A DNA stretch of 33,075 nt from Euryarchaeota archaeon UBA256. Lineage in GTDB: Archaea; Thermoplasmatota; Poseidoniia; Poseidoniales; Poseidoniaceae. The notes below the pieces were generated by a model. That model worked only from the letters and a program-made list of their open reading frames with translations. It was not told the origin of the DNA and did no database searches. The stretch lies in assembly GCA_002494645.1 (NCBI GenBank), contig DACE01000011.1, positions 1 through 33,075 on the forward strand, given 5' to 3'. This document shows, piece after piece, positions 31,650-33,075 of the stretch. Position numbers and translations under genes: made by a program. The stretch's first letter is position 1; the number at the start of each line of letters is the position of its first letter.

Positions 31650-32165
31650 ATGGAGATGGTGGCTCCATCACTCGTTTTTGAGCGAAGTTTCAAAGACGAG
31701 CGCCCAGTCCAGCCATTTATGACCCTTCAACCAAGTCGTGGACTCTACCTTTACCTCGAGATCTTGAAAGTCGCCTTTGAAGACGCCATCGTCACGGATG
31801 ATGAAGCACAGATTTTGCATGTACTCGCAAGATGCTTTGGCGTTGCCCCAAGCGATACAGCAGAGTGTCGTTCTATCGTGGCCAATGAAATCCCCAGCCC
31901 TTTTACCGAAGAGGACGATTATGACGGGCATCACATGGGGGACGTAACGACCTACCAGTCCGCATTGATTGCAGCTCTAGACGACGACATCATCTCAGAA
32001 GATGAATGGGCTATGCTCGACCACCTTCGCCGAATTATTGGGCTTCAAGAAGACCAACACGGTCTGATTGAGGAAGCCATACGAGCGATGAGCGAAATTG
32101 ATGCTCAGGGTCGTAGGAGAATTGAACGGCTCGACCGTTTTCTTACCGTCTGCCCCTTTAATTGA
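31650..32165 (+). CDS. TerB-like all-helical acidic protein with internal duplication
   Basis: A 171-residue soluble protein without a firm family. Two similar helical halves are visible: YLEILKVAFEDAIVTDDEAQ (about residues 34-53, then ILHVLARCFGV) and YQSALIAALDDDIISEDEWA (about 102-121, then MLDHLRRIIGL). Each has the hydrophobic helix, D/E-x-x-I-x-x-D/E-E turn and following helix seen in TerB-like and EF-hand-like domains; the acidic turn could bind a metal ion. The first ATG (31650) is taken; an in-frame ATG at 31719 is closer to the conserved part. It faces the ribbon-helix-helix gene across a 87-bp control region. Confidence 0.65.
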   Translation: MEMVAPSLVFERSFKDERPVQPFMTLQPSRGLYLYLEILKVAFEDAIVTDDEAQILHVLARCFGVAPSDTAECRSIVANEIPSPFTEEDDYDGHHMGDVTTYQSALIAALDDDIISEDEWAMLDHLRRIIGLQEDQHGLIEEAIRAMSEIDAQGRRRIERLDRFLTVCPFN

Positions 32166-32249
32166 GTCCTGAACAACGCCTCTGTGAAAGCACTTTTTTG
32201 TGGGGGCAAAGGGACAACTATTAGAAAGGGTCTGCGTAAGGGCGAGGCA

Positions 32250-32278
32250 ATACACAGAGTGTATCAGAAGGTATACCT
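32250..32278. promoter_or_regulatory. Two palindromes directly upstream of gdhA
   Basis: ATACAC-AGA-GTGTAT (32250-32264) is a perfect inverted repeat with 6-bp arms. AGGTATACCT (32269-32278) is a perfect 10-bp palindrome that abuts the gdhA ATG and contains the ribosome binding site AAGGT. Both could be operators, or the second could act in the mRNA by hiding the ribosome binding site. Confidence 0.45.
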
Positions 32279-33075
32279 ATGAGCCCAAGCGACGCCATAT
32301 ATTCGAAAGTTGTAGCCAGAGACCCCGACCAACCAGAATTTCACCAAGCCGTGAAAGAAGTTCTTGAATCCCTTGAGCCCGTGCTCGAGGCGAATCCTGA
32401 ATACATTTCAGTCGTTGAGCGCGTTGTTGAACCAGAACGTTTGATTCATTTCCGTGTTCCTTGGGTTGATGATTCAGGAGTCGTCCAGGTCAATCGTGGA
32501 TTCCGAATTCAATTCAACGGTGCTATTGGACCCTACAAAGGAGGCCTACGATTCCACCCAAGCGTCAACGCTTCAATTTTGAAGTTCCTCGCTTTTGAGC
32601 AAATTTTCAAGAATTCTTTGACCGGTCTACCAATGGGTGGCGGAAAAGGTGGTTCTGACTTCAATCCGAAGGGTAAGTCTGACGGTGAGGTCATGCGTTT
32701 CTGCCAATCATTCATGATGGAATTATGGCGCCACATCGGCCAAGACTGCGACGTGCCAGCCGGAGATATCGGTGTGGGCGGTCGAGAAATAGGTTACATG
32801 TTTGGAATGTACAAGCGTCTACAAAATGAATTCCAAGGCGGCGTCCTGACAGGAAAAGGCCGTGCGTACGGTGGTTCCTTGATTCGTCCAGAAGCAACCG
32901 GCTACGGTTTGGTTTATTTTGCTCGTGAAATGCTGGCAACCAAAGGGAAATCCTTCGAAGGAGCACAGGTCTCCATCTCAGGTTCTGGAAACGTCGCACA
33001 ATTTGCATGTGAGAAAGTCCTGGACCTCGGAGGTGTACCCGTAACCATGTCCGACTCCTCCGGATGGATTCACGA
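32279..33075 (+). CDS. gdhA: Glutamate dehydrogenase, 5' part (runs off the window)
   Basis: Glutamate dehydrogenase interconverts glutamate and 2-oxoglutarate plus ammonia, linking carbon and nitrogen metabolism. The first 265 codons are present. Active-site residues match the hexameric small-subunit type: K87 (YKGGLRF), K111 (FKNSL), catalytic K123 (PMGGGKGGSDF) and D163 (VPAGDIGVGGREIGY). The Rossmann motif SGSGNVAQFA is near the end of the visible part. The style resembles the NADP-dependent, approximately 450-residue bacterial/eukaryotic class. The ATG at 32279 follows AAGGT inside a palindrome. The remaining 3' part lies outside the window. Confidence 0.94.
   Translation, partial: MSPSDAIYSKVVARDPDQPEFHQAVKEVLESLEPVLEANPEYISVVERVVEPERLIHFRVPWVDDSGVVQVNRGFRIQFNGAIGPYKGGLRFHPSVNASILKFLAFEQIFKNSLTGLPMGGGKGGSDFNPKGKSDGEVMRFCQSFMMELWRHIGQDCDVPAGDIGVGGREIGYMFGMYKRLQNEFQGGVLTGKGRAYGGSLIRPEATGYGLVYFAREMLATKGKSFEGAQVSISGSGNVAQFACEKVLDLGGVPVTMSDSSGWIH

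Noticed and set aside
1..33075. CRISPR array, insertion sequence or prophage
   Set aside because: No regularly spaced direct repeats, transposase, integrase or phage genes were seen; the window looks like core chromosome with large surface-protein genes.

Overview
The window reads as a chromosomal segment of a planktonic euryarchaeon, most likely Marine Group II (Candidatus Poseidoniales, Thermoplasmatota). This is an inference from gene content: a eukaryote-like class I ribonucleotide reductase, an XPD-type iron-sulfur helicase, ribbon-helix-helix regulators, a UPF0047 protein, archaeal TATA-like boxes with GGAGGTGA-type ribosome binding sites, and two very large secreted beta-sandwich proteins. 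No taxonomic search was run.

Region 1 (40-3819) holds a secreted M28 peptidase and a membrane protein with a cytosolic C2H2-like zinc site on the minus strand. Divergent from them are a UPF0047 protein and a PaaI-type thioesterase (4-bp overlap), which converge on a DUF3592 membrane protein. Region 2 (3908-8767) holds lipB and dut on the minus strand, divergent from nrdB-nrdA; dut and the reductase together manage dNTP supply. A decayed membrane-protein fragment follows (8866-9080).

Region 3 (9155-15168, minus strand) is a tight five-gene operon: lipA, E1alpha, E1beta, E2, E3. It encodes a complete branched-chain-type 2-oxoacid dehydrogenase complex together with lipoyl synthase; lipB at 3908-4522 supplies the octanoyl step. 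Three of the four junctions have the same architecture, with the stop codon forming part of the next ribosome binding site. An SDR reductase (15296-16036) and tRNA-Leu(UAA) follow on the plus strand.

Region 4 (16263-28225) is dominated by two consecutive cell-surface proteins of about 983 and 2973 residues. The larger has calcium-binding DxDGDG repeats, a transglutaminase-like fold that appears to lack its catalytic histidine, a long array of Ig/CNA-B-like modules, one membrane anchor and a cytosolic DUF4129-like tail.

Region 5 (28228-33075) holds a small protein of unknown function, an XPD/DinG helicase, a GC-rich segment of about 230 bp with several hairpins that may be an unannotated structured RNA, a divergent pair (tandem ribbon-helix-helix regulator and TerB-like helical protein) around an inverted repeat, and the 5' part of gdhA behind two palindromes.
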